A stretch of 64,000 nucleotides of DNA from Neonectria sp. B-13. Taxonomy: Eukaryota; Ascomycota; Sordariomycetes; Hypocreales; Nectriaceae. The stretch is taken from the NCBI GenBank assembly GCA_002682825.1, contig NOKP01000004.1, forward strand, positions 2,415,607-2,479,606, in the 5' to 3' direction. The notes beneath the pieces were generated by a model. The model ran no database searches. It saw only the letters and a program-made list of their open reading frames with translations, and was not told the DNA's origin. Shown piece after piece: positions 32,821 through 43,741 of the stretch. Position 1 is the stretch's first letter, and each line of letters begins with the position of its first letter. Made by a program: the position numbers and the translations under genes.

Positions 32821-33752
32821 ATGTCTGAGCGTAAAGTCCTTCAGGTAAGCTTCCTGAGCACCACACATTCCTTGAATGTTCCTGCTGCTAACCCGTTGCC
32901 TGGTAGAAATACTTCCCCCCCGATTGGGATCCGAAGGATATCGCTCGTCGCAGAGGCCCCAAACAGACCGGCCCTCGTGTACAAACCGTCCGGCTCATGG
33001 CTCCATTTAGCATGCGATGCACAGCGTGTGGAGAGTTTATCTACAAGGGCCGCAAGTTCAACTCGAGAAAGGAGACGCCTCTGGACGAGAAGTACCTGGG
33101 CATTCAGATATTCTTCTTCAGTATCAAGTGCACTCGCTGCAGCACCGAGATCATCTTCCGGACGGACCCCAAGAGCAACGATTACGCTATGGTCAAGGGC
33201 GCGGTCCGCAACATGGAGCCCTGGAGGAATAAGATTGCAGAGGAAGAGTCGACAGAGGAGCGCCTCGATCGATTAGAGCGCGAGGAGGTGGAGGCTGCGG
33301 GAGAGGAAGAGAAGAATGCTATGGCGGACCTGGAGGCCAAGAACGTGGATGCCCGACGGGAGATGGCGGCCGCCGACGCTCTGGACGAGATTCGACACCG
33401 AAATGCTCGCATAAACCGGTCCGAGAAGGATGGCGTCGACTATTCCGACAACATCGTGCGGACTGAGGATGAAGAAAGACTGCAACAGGAAAGGGAAGAC
33501 GACGAAGCGGCGAAGTTGGCATTTTCAATGGCCCGAAACCAACTGCATGACGTGGTGGAGCCCGGCGCCAAGAGTCAGTCAACAACGGATTTGGCATCGA
33601 TTGACACACCGACCATGCCTACCGAAACGGTTGTTACATTGGCGCCTATTATGGAGTCGGAGAAGCCAGCTCCGTCGTTCAAGCGGGCTGTGAAGAAAAA
33701 GAAGGACCATTCGGCATTGCTCGGCATCAAGAAGAAGCCGTCGTTGGTTTGA
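32821..33752 (+). CDS. Splicing factor YJU2/CWC16 (CCDC94 family)
   Basis: The two exons (32821-32844, 32907-33752; 62-nt intron) encode 289 aa. The 8-codon first exon MSERKVLQ joins KYFPPDWDPKDIARRRGP, the invariant start of this family. Four cysteines form the zinc site (MRCTACGEF and IKCTRCSTEI), followed by the TDPKSNDYAMVKGA and RNMEPWR blocks. The middle is a long charged coiled coil (about 120-200) and the tail is basic (KKKKDHSALLGIKKKPSLV). YJU2 is recruited to the spliceosome by the NineTeen complex and stabilises the branch helix for the first catalytic step. Confidence 0.95.
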
Positions 33753-34563
33753 TGCCTTGAACAAGAATTGTGAAGTTAATGGGAAGCGACTGGAACAGTC
33801 TAATGAGACACAAGCAAGTCCAGGGTTCAATGGGTGGGTGATATGAGCATGATTTTGGTTTGGGAGCTTGGAGTATTAGGGGTAAATGGCATTGAACTGG
33901 CACAGCATTCAATGGGGAACAATTCGTCCACTTTCCGTCCACTTTCCGCAACAAAGTTAAGAATATTTGTTTCCTCAGACTCAAAATCTGCACCGTAATT
34001 AGGCATCTGTGATCTGTCACGGGATTCGGTTTTTAATTTATGACGTCGGCACGTTTCAAGTCAGGAACCGGCAGTGATAAAGTGAAATTCATGTATCATT
34101 TCATGTGTAATACTCGCTCTAAACCATCATGTTGCTGCTGTTGATGATATATGCCCCAGCTCCAACCGCCAAATAGAAAAAATGACTCTCCGAGTCCCTG
34201 AACGCCATGCATGTAATATCCCAGTTCGTTGCGCAATAAGTAGCGTGCAAGACAAGTGAGCTTGTGATTGCTCGCTTTACTTATTGGCGGCAGCTAAACT
34301 TTTCGCAAAAATTCGTTTCAATGTCCACACGCCGCTTTATTGTTTCGTTCGCGGTTTAAATGGATGAGAAAGTAGGTTGTGGCAATTGGTGGCAATTTGC
34401 CCTGGAGTGTCAGTCCACAGGGCCATCAAGTCGCCACCTTGGATGCTGATGTAGTTGTATCCGATGATGTCATGAAGGACTACATTTCCAACACGAAAAT
34501 GTTACCAGATTATGGCAGAGCATGTCGCGTGATGGGAAGTAAATATCTTCCAGGATGGCCAGA
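33753..34563. other. Intergenic region after YJU2
   Basis: This 811-bp AT-rich spacer lies between convergent genes. It probably contains the YJU2 3' UTR and that of the small minus-strand gene. No ORF or RNA gene is supported. Confidence 0.4.
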
Positions 34564-34770
34564 TCATGAGTGATATCCCATGGGGTTGGCGTGCTCACCC
34601 TCGCTGTTGACAGTGACGGTTCCGTGGCGGCGAGCAGCAGGGTTGGCACCAAAGGCCTGCATCTGGCGCTTGGTGTGGTCGTGCATGAATCTCGAGTAGC
34701 TGGAGAGGTTCTGAGGAGGAGAAGAGGAGGTGGGCATGTTGACGGAGTAGGCTTCTTGTCGGGAAGGCAT
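34564..34770 (-). CDS. Small conserved-looking fungal protein, 68 aa
   Basis: This single exon encodes 68 aa (starts MPSRQEAYSVNMPTSSSPPQ, ends HANPMGYHS). It is Ser/Gln/His-rich, without signal peptide or membrane helix. The segment LSSYSRFMHDHTKRQMQAF looks like a short amphipathic helix and resembles a motif I associate with small, uncharacterised Pezizomycotina proteins; this is from memory and not verified. A TATA-like sequence lies 170 bp upstream and a long pyrimidine-poor leader precedes the ATG. No function can be assigned. It sits alone in a gene-poor stretch, which suggests it is regulated on its own. Confidence 0.6.
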   Translation of the reverse strand: MPSRQEAYSVNMPTSSSPPQNLSSYSRFMHDHTKRQMQAFGANPAARRHGTVTVNSEGEHANPMGYHS

Positions 34771-34940
34771 GATGTCGGTTGTTATGAATTTGTTGTTGGT
34801 TGTGTGAGTTGGGCAACAACGTGAAATTGGACAATGAGAAGTGGTCAAGATGTGCCTGAGTAGTAGAGTAGAGTTCCTTGTGGTGGATGGGTGAATTAAG
34901 CTTCGAGAGAGGAGATGAGAGGAAGGGGGGTTATTGGGGT

Positions 34941-34950
34941 CTTAATATAC
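34941..34950 (-). promoter_or_regulatory. TATA-like element of the 68-aa gene
   Basis: GTATATTAAG on the minus strand lies 170 bp upstream of the ATG at 34770, a suitable distance for a fungal TATA box with a leader of about 130 nt. Confidence 0.4.
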
Positions 34951-35377
34951 CAAGAAACGACATAACCACAGCCTCACAGCAGAGGCAGGAAAGGCTGCTG
35001 CTGAGATCGGCCTCCACACCCCCAGGCTCAGTGGACTAGGCATGCAGTCCCTTGGACTGGGATAGGGTCTGGCTACGTACGAGTAGGGTGTGGGAGTGTG
35101 GGAGTGTGGATGCTCGCTTCTCTCACCTCTCACCTCTCATCTAGACAAGCTTCATCATCATGGCCGGCGCCGCAAGCACCATGGGTGAACCCTTCTTCTC
35201 CCCTTGTTCCAGGACACGAGCCAATCACCCCAGACACAACCTGCAGTGTGAAAAACTCCCTCACTCACCCCTTGGGGCGGATCCTCGACTATCAGAGTTC
35301 AGACTTGGATCAGTGGAGAGAAGATGTGGTGCTTGCCCAATCCCGCGCCACCACACCAACGATCGACAGTGATTATC

Positions 35378-35442
35378 GCTCTCTTAGCGCAGGTGGATGG
35401 CGTAACTCGAGTCTTTTTGAGGGTCCCCCGGGGTTCGATTCA
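35378..35442 (+). pseudogene. tRNA-like relic (Lys/Arg-like), 3' end degraded
   Basis: A 7-nt acceptor-like strand (GCTCTCT) is followed by TA and a perfect 4-bp D stem (GCGC with GCGT, one G-U) that contains an A box matching TRGYNNARNNG at 35385-35395. An anticodon-arm remnant follows: ACTCGA, loop GTCTTTT with U33 and a CTT triplet, and a 3' strand that looks to have lost one base. A near-perfect B box, GGTTCGATTCA, lies at 35432-35442, 47 bp after the A box. The T stem and the 3' acceptor strand do not pair, so this is not an intact tRNA. Confidence 0.35.
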
Positions 35443-36048
35443 CAGCAGCGTACAAGGGGCGTGTCCTGGACGACGGGCCCGCGCCGATCCTCGTCGTTCA
35501 GGGTCCTCTCCATCCCGTCTTGTGTGTCCCAGCCCAACCTTTTTCCGTTATGCTACCCAGGAAGCAACACACTACGTAGCAAGTAACACACAGACCGGGC
35601 TCTACACAAACGCCCACGGATCTGTGAAATCAGACGAGAAGCGCGGAGCAAAAGCGCCTATTGTGCAAGGGCCAAACACGACAGAAACGGATAGACCTTG
35701 CTGATCTGGTCCGCTGAAGTCATGTCATGCTCGATGCCATCAACGCCCGTGCTTGACGTACCGCAGAGACGGGAGGACAGTAGAAGTGCGGTAAGATGAG
35801 AAGCGAGACGGGGGATGGAGTGCACAACATGTGGGACCGGGCCATCATTGCCGCAAGGACAACGCAGTTCTGCATTGCCAAAGCCAAGACGATGAGGCAA
35901 GCATCAGCAAAGCCTTGCAGGTCCATCCCAGTTGTGCCCGGCATGTCGGATTGGAATTTAGGGTCCACGATGGTCAGAACACCGGCATCTTAGTGTGCAG
36001 CACTAACAGGCAGAGAGCCTTGGCCAGCAATAGTCACGGGCAGTCTTC

Positions 36049-36097
36049 TGCCAGAGCCAGTTTCGAACTGGGTTGCGGGTCACGCTGCCTGGTCATG
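36049..36097 (-). pseudogene. tRNA-like relic, 3' half (Met-like)
   Basis: On the minus strand a T arm CCAG-TTCGAAA-CTGG (36071-36057, four perfect pairs, the fifth mismatched) is followed by TCTGGCA, which looks like a 3' acceptor strand. Upstream lies CTCATGA with a CAT triplet at 36097-36095. The 5' half (acceptor strand TGCCAGA and a D arm) is not found at the required distance, so at most the 3' half of an elongator tRNA-Met survives. Confidence 0.3.
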
Positions 36098-36382
36098 AGA
36101 AAACGGTTTGGCGGTTTGTTCTGGGATGAGCCGTGAAGACAGGACAGGAGTGCTAGACAGGCAAGTTTCAAGGCTGGTGCTAACACCATAACAAACCAGC
36201 CAAGCCAAGCGTAATAGCGAGACACGAGACAAATGGGGCCTTCACTGTCGGCGAAGGGATCGCCACTGTAGCCACCATGTTTCGGGAGACAAGCTTCCGG
36301 GATTGGCGCAGCCTTGTTGGCTGGGGACGGATAGAATCACTAGGAGGAGGGGGAAAGCAGGATTCATGGGAGCTTTTCTCAG

Positions 36383-36401
36383 ACCGGGATTCGGACCCGG
36401 T
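36383..36401 (-). pseudogene. tRNA T-arm-like hairpin
   Basis: The minus strand reads ACCGGG-TCCGAAT-CCCGGT, a perfect 6-bp stem with a 7-nt loop that differs from a T loop (TTCGAAT) by one base. No D arm or anticodon arm could be matched upstream. It may be a tRNA fragment or a chance hairpin. Confidence 0.25.
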
Positions 36402-36816
36402 CGGTCGTCATCCAAGAAATCGGGCGCTCGAGTGGAAGTGGGTCGTTCCCTAATTCCCCAGATCTTCAGCTTGGACGACTCTGGTGGACATCGAGCGGCC
36501 CAAGTGGAGATGGAGAAGGGTAATGCCGAGGACAAACTAGGCTGGAGTCTGGAGAGCAAGAAATGATTAAGCATATCTAGGAATATTCAGGGTCCAAGGG
36601 CATTGGGACGGCAAGGAGACGGGCGAGATACAGGGCGACACCGGGCGAGTGCCGGGCTTGGGCCAGCTTAAACTGGGGGCCATCAAGAATTCAAGATCAT
36701 GGCATTGATTGATTGACTGACTAGGTAGGCTAGATAGTCTCAGTATTCTCAAATGTGCCGAGCCATGGATGGATGCAGGTCCTCCAGTCTCCGGCCCTCC
36801 ATGACATCCATCCCTG

Positions 36817-37393
36817 CTAAGCTCTCGTTGGCCATTGCAGCCGCCGGTGCCCAGCGTCTACAGCCTTGGCGACTTCAATCGTCCATGGGGTAAGCATGTT
36901 CGCCTCTAACTTAGAGTCCTTTACACATTTGGATACGGGAGAGACTAAGACAGACCGATGTGCGCTACAAATGCGGTACGAGCCACTTCCGGAACATGGC
37001 TTGACTCGAACTGGGAAGAGCAAGGAAAAAACGGAGCGAAACAGGCATCACTACGCTGAATGACCATGTTGTCTCACCAGTCTCGAGTTCCCAACCAGGT
37101 AATTCCTGAGCGAACGCTGGACGGTCGACGGTGACGGTGACGGTGACGGTGGCGGGGACGGGAGCCTCAGGATTGAACGGAGTTGAGGCCTTGAACTCCT
37201 TGAATGATGCTGTTGCTGGACCGTGCGCTGATGGGCCAATGACGGCATAATCCACCACCGTGCTGCGGGAAGGCGCGCCAGTGAGGTCACCAAGGCACGC
37301 CAAAACACGCCAAATCCCACCGCACCAGAAACCGCCACGCCCGCTGATGTCACTTACGAACACGGACCATCTCAAAATCTCACCTCCAACCAC
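36817..37393 (-). CDS. Weak candidate orphan gene (two exons)
   Basis: A possible model joins 37393-37078 and 37010-36817 through an intron with a GTGAGA donor and a CCCAG acceptor, giving 169 aa in one frame. Exon 1 includes the coding-looking stretch VVDYAVIGPSAHGPATASF and a TVTVTVTV run from a GGTGAC repeat; exon 2 is Cys/Ser/Arg-rich. No family is recognised and the start is poor. It is listed so that it can be tested against transcript data. Confidence 0.18.
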
Positions 37394-40300
37394 GGTTTGA
37401 GACGGAGATGGGAACTTCTCGCGGCCTTTGTCATCATCCTTGTCGCTCCGTCGTCATGCTGGTTCGCCCCGTCGCACGTCGCACGTTCACAGTGACACAC
37501 AGCCGCTGACCGTTTGCCGCTTTCGAGCAACGGAGACGGTGAATCACGGCCAAAACCTGACGTCTCTCGCCGATATACCCATGCGATCTTTCGTCATTTC
37601 CAATTGCCTCTGCCTTACAGTCCACAGAGGCTACCCAAACAACCAAATTGCACGAACCTTACACTGCTACACACCATTCGAGGCCACGGACTAAAGCATA
37701 AGCGGGATGCAACTGGGGAGCCTCATTTCTGCCACGCCACGCCACGCCACCCTCCGCACCCTGACAAAACAGCTGCCTCGGAGCTTCGTATCCTTCAAAC
37801 CTCGAAGATCATCGTCCCAAAGATGGCAGGTTGCTTAAGCCTTTGACGCTTTTGGGACAAGCACATGTTCCAGGCTCGTCTTAGTGTCGGGTTTGTCTCG
37901 TTTGCCCCCTTTGGGGACAGTTCCTACACTGGCGTCACACGTGATGACGACACTGATATTGCCATTGTTGTCTTCAAAATGTTCGACGATACCGTCATCA
38001 ATTATTCGCCATCCACTGTGTACGGTACCGTTCGATGACGGTAGATGGCTGAAATGGCCCATCTTTCCCCCTCCATGTCAAGTCTTGGCTAGGCCTATTG
38101 CTTTTCCTCTTTTGACGTTCGATGGCGGATCATGACATAGCACCATGTGTCTTTCACCCCTGGAACCCGCTTGTCGACGAGCTTTGTCCACATGCATCAT
38201 CAGTACCATCATCGCCATCACCATCCTCTCGATTATCGATATGGCTCCTCCTCACTAAGACATCTTTCACCACCCCCGACCCTGTTATGACATTCCATGG
38301 CTCGTACACCGTCGACGTAGCCGCGAAGGAGGAGCACACACGACCTGACGCTGACGGTGGGCCGCGACCACGGTAGGCTGTGGTGCGGCGAGGATTTGCA
38401 CCACACCGCAATCCGGGGTTGGTGGGTATGACGTTGAGCTGCTGAAGGGCGTAGGATCGCTTGAGCCTCACTCCGGTTCGGAAGTGCCCATGACGGTAGC
38501 GGCGTCCAGGTATACGTTTTTCATCGTGAGACCCCTCGGTGTTTTATCTCTTGCTGCGGGCTCAAGGGGTTGTACTGCAACTTGTTGGCATTCTATTCGC
38601 TTCCACCTTTGGCTTGGATATCTGTGGGTGGGGAGATACTGTGGTAGGATGGGGTAAGCCAACGCTGCGAGATGACGGATGACATATAACTGGCAGACTG
38701 ATCTCCGAGGAACCTTGCCTTCCCAACACAACGCACATGGCTACCTGCAAGTCAATAAAGGGGGGTTGGTTGGGAGGCAGGCTGATGCGATGAAATTTCT
38801 TCGATGGCCGGCGATGCTCTGATCGGTCTAGATTGGTATGGCGACTCGGGCTTGGCCTCCGCAGAGAGTGCAACATCACATCTCTACGACACCAGGCCGA
38901 AATAAGTAAGTGTGGCTCCAACGTGTGACCTGAATGACGATATCGTGATGCTAAACCGTCCTCATATTTTAGTGTTGACGATCAGTGGTGGGTTGTAGAC
39001 ATTGTAGCTCGGGGCTGTTCCCATTAGTGCGGCTGCACAAGAAATGGATTAGATTTTCCTTCGATGATGTCTTGATGGCAGAGTGCTCTGATGTTTTCCT
39101 GACGTGCTGTAATTCTCGAGAGAGGGCTGTGAAGTAGTCGGAGCGAATTTGCTCAACTGCTGGTACGTCAATCATCCGTAGACTAACGAAGGGGAAGCCT
39201 TTGCGGATGCCTGCGACCTACAGTCGAGTACTAAGCGGAACAGACCACGCGGCATGCTTGTTTTTCAGATTTCAAGTTTGATTATTTTCAAAGACGCGGG
39301 TTTCCCCAAGCCCTTACCATTACTTTTGTACAGGAGGAAGTCTTGCCAAGTTGTCGCCAGACGGAAATCAGGGATTCTTAGTTCTCTCACGAAAGACAGG
39401 ATGGGTCGGTCTCGGGCGAAACAACGATGGTTTGTTTATAAAAATTGTTGTTGTCTTGTCTGATTAACATCATCTAAATTTGTACAGTAGAAAGTCCCGG
39501 TGCTTGGTCGAGATAGTGGCTCGTGTGCTCACAAAGGCTTATGTTGACTGGCCCAAATTGCTGGGACCAGAGTAGATGGCCGCTGAAGCTGATATGCCGA
39601 ATCGGGAAGCCTCTGACCAGGGGACGGGCTGCTGATTGGCCAATGGTTTAAAGGGTCTGATCAATCGCGAACTACAGGGTTAAGACGCACGTGAGCTCTG
39701 TCGAATTGTCAGATTAGCAAGATGTAGCAAGATTTGTGACCGGCAGTTGGGGGCGCGCTGTTCGTGGGGGTTTACTAAGCGGGGGCTCGGGGTTGATGCT
39801 CGGGATGGGGAATGAGCTGTAGCTTTGGATGCAGGTGAATGCGAACGCGAAAATTGGGCTTGGCGGGTTGACACTTCGGCAACTTTTTGTAGAGGGCTCG
39901 GGGTAACTTTGCCCACGCCTTCCTTGTGTGAATAGTCCAAGCATGGAGGACAAGTCAGCGCTGACTGTTGCTGGAAGCACAGGGACAAAGTGAAGCATAA
40001 AGGCGAGTTCCGATATGATTCTCCTTCTTTCGAGCTTCGTAATTAAGACATCGCATCAGTGAATTAGTAATTGCCAAGTTGCACATGTTGGAGACTCTTG
40101 AATGAATTTGACAGACGGCGCGATACCGCATGCGCCATGAGCGGGCGGTAAGTGGGGTCATCTACTCCCGCTGGAAGTGCCACTGAAAGCCAAAATTGAC
40201 CAAGCCCGGCGTCAACGACGGCCATTGGCTCCACTGGCCCCCGCCCCGCCGCCGGGCCCGAGCCACCGCGCGGTTATCCGTCCAAGAAGCAAACATGGAG

Positions 40301-40614
40301 TGCCGGAGGACCTTGCAAAAGTCGTATCCCCCGTAGACTGACTGCGTTGACTGGCACACAAGCCGCAACCCTTCCTGCTAGCTCAGGCACCGTGGGCTCG
40401 GTAGCTGCCTGCCCCGCTGACTAAAGTGTTCGTCGTTGGTCCGTTCCCGCGCGCTGGGTTTCCTGATTTGCAGTGATGGGTTGTGGATGCGCAAAGCCTA
40501 ATGACAAGGGAAAATAATGCTTGCTTTGAAAGCATGGTTACGAATTGGCCCGCCCCGGCGACTTTAATGGCATGTGTGTGGAGTCTGGGCGTTTGATCTC
40601 TGTGTTCGTGGATC

Positions 40615-40622
40615 TATATAGG
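40615..40622 (+). promoter_or_regulatory. TATA box of the AIF-like gene
   Basis: TATATAGG lies 236 bp upstream of the ATG at 40851. This fits a TATA-driven, probably regulated promoter with a leader of about 200 nt. Runs of CACCA and ACCACC follow just before the start codon. Confidence 0.5.
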
Positions 40623-40850
40623 AGCTCTGTCTTGGCTGGATGTGGGTTTGGGTCCTGTCTATCTGCACTCATCGCACCTACATTAGGAACCACCATTCCA
40701 GCTGTCTTGATACAAAGGGTCGACTGGATTCCTTCGATTACGACTTGGAACTAGCAATTTTCACAGCTCGTCAACATCACCAGTCATTGATACCTGACGG
40801 GTCGAACAATCACCATATCCGACTAACACCACCATCACCACATTTTCACC

Positions 40851-42026
40851 ATGACTGCCTCAGACGTCAAGACCATCGTCATCCTCGGCGCTGGCCCCGC
40901 CGCCATCCCCGTGGTCCGCCAGACCATGGTCAACCTGGTCCTCAAGCGCGACAACCTCAAGATCATCCTCGTGGCCCCCAACGCCAACTTCCACTGGCCC
41001 ATTGCCATGCCCCGCGCCATCGTGCCTGGCCAGCTCGCCGACGACAAGGTCCTGATCCCGCTCGCCCCGACCTTTGCCGACTACCCTCCCAGCAAGTTCG
41101 AGTTCGTCCAGGGCACCGCTGCCTCTCTCGACCCGGCGTCAAACACCGTGGGCGTCGAGCTCAACGCCGGCGGCTCCCGTGAGATCAACTATCACACCCT
41201 CGTCATCGCTACCGGCGCCCGCGCCCGCGACGACATGCCCTGGAAGGGCCTCGCCAACACCGAGCTGACCAAGCAGAAGCTGCACAAGCTGCATGACCAG
41301 ATCAAGAAGGCCAATACCATCGTTGTCGCCGGCGGCGGCCTCACCGGTGTCGAGACGGCTGGCGAGCTTGGCTTCGAGTACTCGCAGCACGGCAAGAAGG
41401 AGGTCATCTTCATCTACCGTGATGCCCTGCCCCTGGCCGACCCCGTCATCAACAGCGTGCGCAAGCAGTCCAAGACGGAGCTCGCGAAGCTCAAGGTGAA
41501 TCTCATCCCCAACACAACCGTCACCAACGCCACCGTCAACGGCGACGAGACGATCCTCGAGCTCCGCGCCGCCGACGGCACCACCCGCAGCATCACGGCT
41601 CAGGCTTACCTCCCGACAACCGGCGTCATCCCCAACACCGAGTTCGTGCCCAAGGCCATGCTGGACGCCAATGCCTATGTCAAGCAGACGACGAAGCTGC
41701 TGGCCGAGGGCCACAAGAACATTTTCGTCATCGGCGATGCGGGCAGCTTGGAGCCGGCTAAGGCGCTTCACGCCGAGGCGCAGGCCGTGCACCTGATCAA
41801 GGCGCTGCCGTTGTACCTCGACGGCGCGGCACTGCCCGAGTACCAGGTCGCGACCAAGCACATCTTCGCGCTGACGGTAGGCCGCAGCCGCGGGACGGGC
41901 CAGATGGGCAACTGGAAGCTGCTCAGCTTCCTCATCTGGGCGATGAAGGGGCGGCACCTGGGCACCGACTACGCCCACCTCTGGGCGGCGGGCAAGCGCA
42001 CCATGAGCACGACATTCGAGAAGTAG
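40851..42026 (+). CDS. AIF/AMID-like FAD-dependent oxidoreductase
   Basis: This intronless gene encodes 391 aa. Residues 8-15 carry an FAD-binding Rossmann motif (ILGAGPAAIP). ATGAR near residue 120 closes the first FAD segment, VVAGGGLTGVETAGEL near 155-170 is the NAD(P)H-binding Rossmann motif, and IFVIGDAGSLEP near 295 is the second FAD motif. This arrangement is that of AMID/FSP1-like type II quinone reductases (AIFM2 relatives). There is no mitochondrial targeting sequence. Known relatives reduce quinones or act in apoptosis-like death; the substrate here is unknown. Codon use is strongly C-ending. A TATA box and a long spacer upstream suggest inducible expression. Confidence 0.9.
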   Translation: MTASDVKTIVILGAGPAAIPVVRQTMVNLVLKRDNLKIILVAPNANFHWPIAMPRAIVPGQLADDKVLIPLAPTFADYPPSKFEFVQGTAASLDPASNTVGVELNAGGSREINYHTLVIATGARARDDMPWKGLANTELTKQKLHKLHDQIKKANTIVVAGGGLTGVETAGELGFEYSQHGKKEVIFIYRDALPLADPVINSVRKQSKTELAKLKVNLIPNTTVTNATVNGDETILELRAADGTTRSITAQAYLPTTGVIPNTEFVPKAMLDANAYVKQTTKLLAEGHKNIFVIGDAGSLEPAKALHAEAQAVHLIKALPLYLDGAALPEYQVATKHIFALTVGRSRGTGQMGNWKLLSFLIWAMKGRHLGTDYAHLWAAGKRTMSTTFEK

Positions 42027-42621
42027 ACGAGGGGGGCCATTTTGGATCTTCTCGTGTCTTTTTTTGCTTCTTCTTTCACGTGTTCGCAGCGTTGGCGGTT
42101 CTTCTTGCGGAATGATTCATGGCATGGATAGATATCTGATACCACGAACTGGCGCCTTCTTTTTCGGCTTGCTTTGTGAGTCGCATTATAGATTTGCATT
42201 AATTAATAAGCGTTATATGAGTACTGTACAACATGACTGTGAAGAAATTTGAGTGTAGACGCTTTATGGTGAGAATTGATATGAGGAATTAAAAGACGGG
42301 GGTGATAGACAGGGGAAAGTCAGCCGTTGCTGCATTAGCAACCGTGTACCACTGGGTAGTTTTTGCCGAATCTGTACGATAGGTTCCTTCAAATAGTACT
42401 TACCATCTCCATCCCCACTCAACCACGTGAAGTTTGCCGCTAGTTCCATTGCTCAAACACGACAACATATGAGAGTCGTACACTTACATGCCCAAGACGA
42501 ACCCGATAGAGAGCAGGTCTTCATACGCATATCAAGGCTACCGTTTGTCTCAAGCTGTTTTAATATCTCAAATACAAAGTTCAAGCTCTCGGTTTAGTGT
42601 TGCCAGCGATTCTCATCAATT
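42027..42621. other. Intergenic region, AIF-like / SDR
   Basis: This 595-bp AT-rich spacer contains the 3' UTR of the AIF-like gene and the promoter of the SDR gene. No other element is recognised. Confidence 0.4.
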
Positions 42622-43741
42622 ATGTCGCTCTGGGGCTGGCTTCGCAGCCAATATATACCCCTCCCAGTCCCCGACGAGGACTGCTCTGGCAGGACAATAA
42701 TCATCACTGGAGCCAATGTCGGTATGGACTTCGATCTCTGCGCATTCTTTTACTCTAGCAAGGCCGGCCGAACAACAGACTTCTCGTATAAGGAGATGCT
42801 AATTGGGAGCTCGTAGGTCTCGGCCGCGAGGCAGCACGGCACTTCGTACGACTTGGAGCTACAAAGGTAATCATTGCATGCCGCCGCACCGAGAGTGGTG
42901 AGAAGGCGCAGCAGGACATCGAAGACTCAGCTCAACGACAAAACGTCATCGAAGTCTGGCAGCTGGATCTCTCCTCGTCTGCCAGCGTCCGTGAGTTTGC
43001 TGCTCGTGTTGATAAGCTGGACCGTGTCGATGTGCTGCTCAACAATGCTAGTGTGCTCACCTTCCAGAAGGAGGTGGTTGAAGGACACGAGCTTCACTTG
43101 CTTGTCAATGTCATCTATACATTTTTACTCTCTATCCTGGTGCTGCCAAGCTTGCGCCGCACCGCAGCCAAGTTTAATGTCACGCCTCATCTCAGCTTCG
43201 TGACCTCTGACGCCGCGTTCCTGGTTCGTCTCCTCGCCCTCCTACCTCGCAAAGCGGCATCTAACTTCTTTGAACCCAGGCTCAATTCCCCGAGGCTAAC
43301 TCGGACCGCATCTTCCAACAAATAGACGCTGACCCGAGCGTGATGCAGCGGTACAGCCTCACCAAGCTCCTCCAGCTCATGGCTATGAAGCGCCTAGGCG
43401 AGGCTGTCGACGAGTCAGGAAACGGCCACGTCCTCGTCAATGCGCTGAGTCCGGGTCTCTGCCGGACGGAGCTGTACCGGAACTGGTCTTTTCCGTTCAA
43501 CATGGCCGCCAAGTTGGTCAACGTGTTGCTAGGACGGACGGCGGAGATGGGCTCGCGCACGCTTGTGGCGGCGGCGGTGGCAGGCGAAGAGACGCATGCG
43601 AACTGGATGTCTGACTGTCGACTGTATGTTTGGCCTGGCAGTATGAAGGGCGACGAGGGAGAGAAGTTGACGAGTCGGGTTTGGGAGGAGTTGATGGAGA
43701 TTCTAGAAGGTGTTGAGCCCGCTGTGAGAAATATCATCTAA
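42622..43741 (+). CDS. Short-chain dehydrogenase/reductase
   Basis: The three exons (42622-42721, 42817-43223, 43280-43741) encode 322 aa. The cofactor motif TGANVGLG is split by intron 1 (residues about 30-37). Then follow ATKVIIACRR, WQLDLSS, LLNNASVLTF (NNAG-type), the catalytic Ser region LSFVTSDAAF, and YSLTK as the YxxxK active site. Retinol-dehydrogenase-like SDRs use NAD(P)H to act on ketones or alcohols; the substrate cannot be read from the sequence. It lies downstream of the AIF-like gene on the same strand and may be separately transcribed. Confidence 0.85.

Larger units (their letters stand above)
34771..40850. other. Gene-poor region of 6.1 kb
   Basis: Apart from the promoter of the 68-aa gene, three tRNA-like relics (35378-36401) and a weak spliced-ORF candidate (36817-37393), I see no supportable gene. 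It carries a GGTGAC repeat near 37127-37153 and a CGCCA repeat near 37733-37752. The right end is the promoter of the AIF-like gene. Confidence 0.5.

Noticed and set aside
35160..35372. Plus-strand frame starting MAGAASTMGEPFF with a good ATG context
   Set aside because: The context is attractive, but the peptide is short, with no homologue recognised; the only possible intron near the start would be about 30 nt, too short for a fungal intron.
41139..41978. Minus-strand 279-codon frame opposite the AIF-like gene
   Set aside because: It is an antisense shadow of a strongly C-ending coding sequence with intact FAD/NAD motifs.
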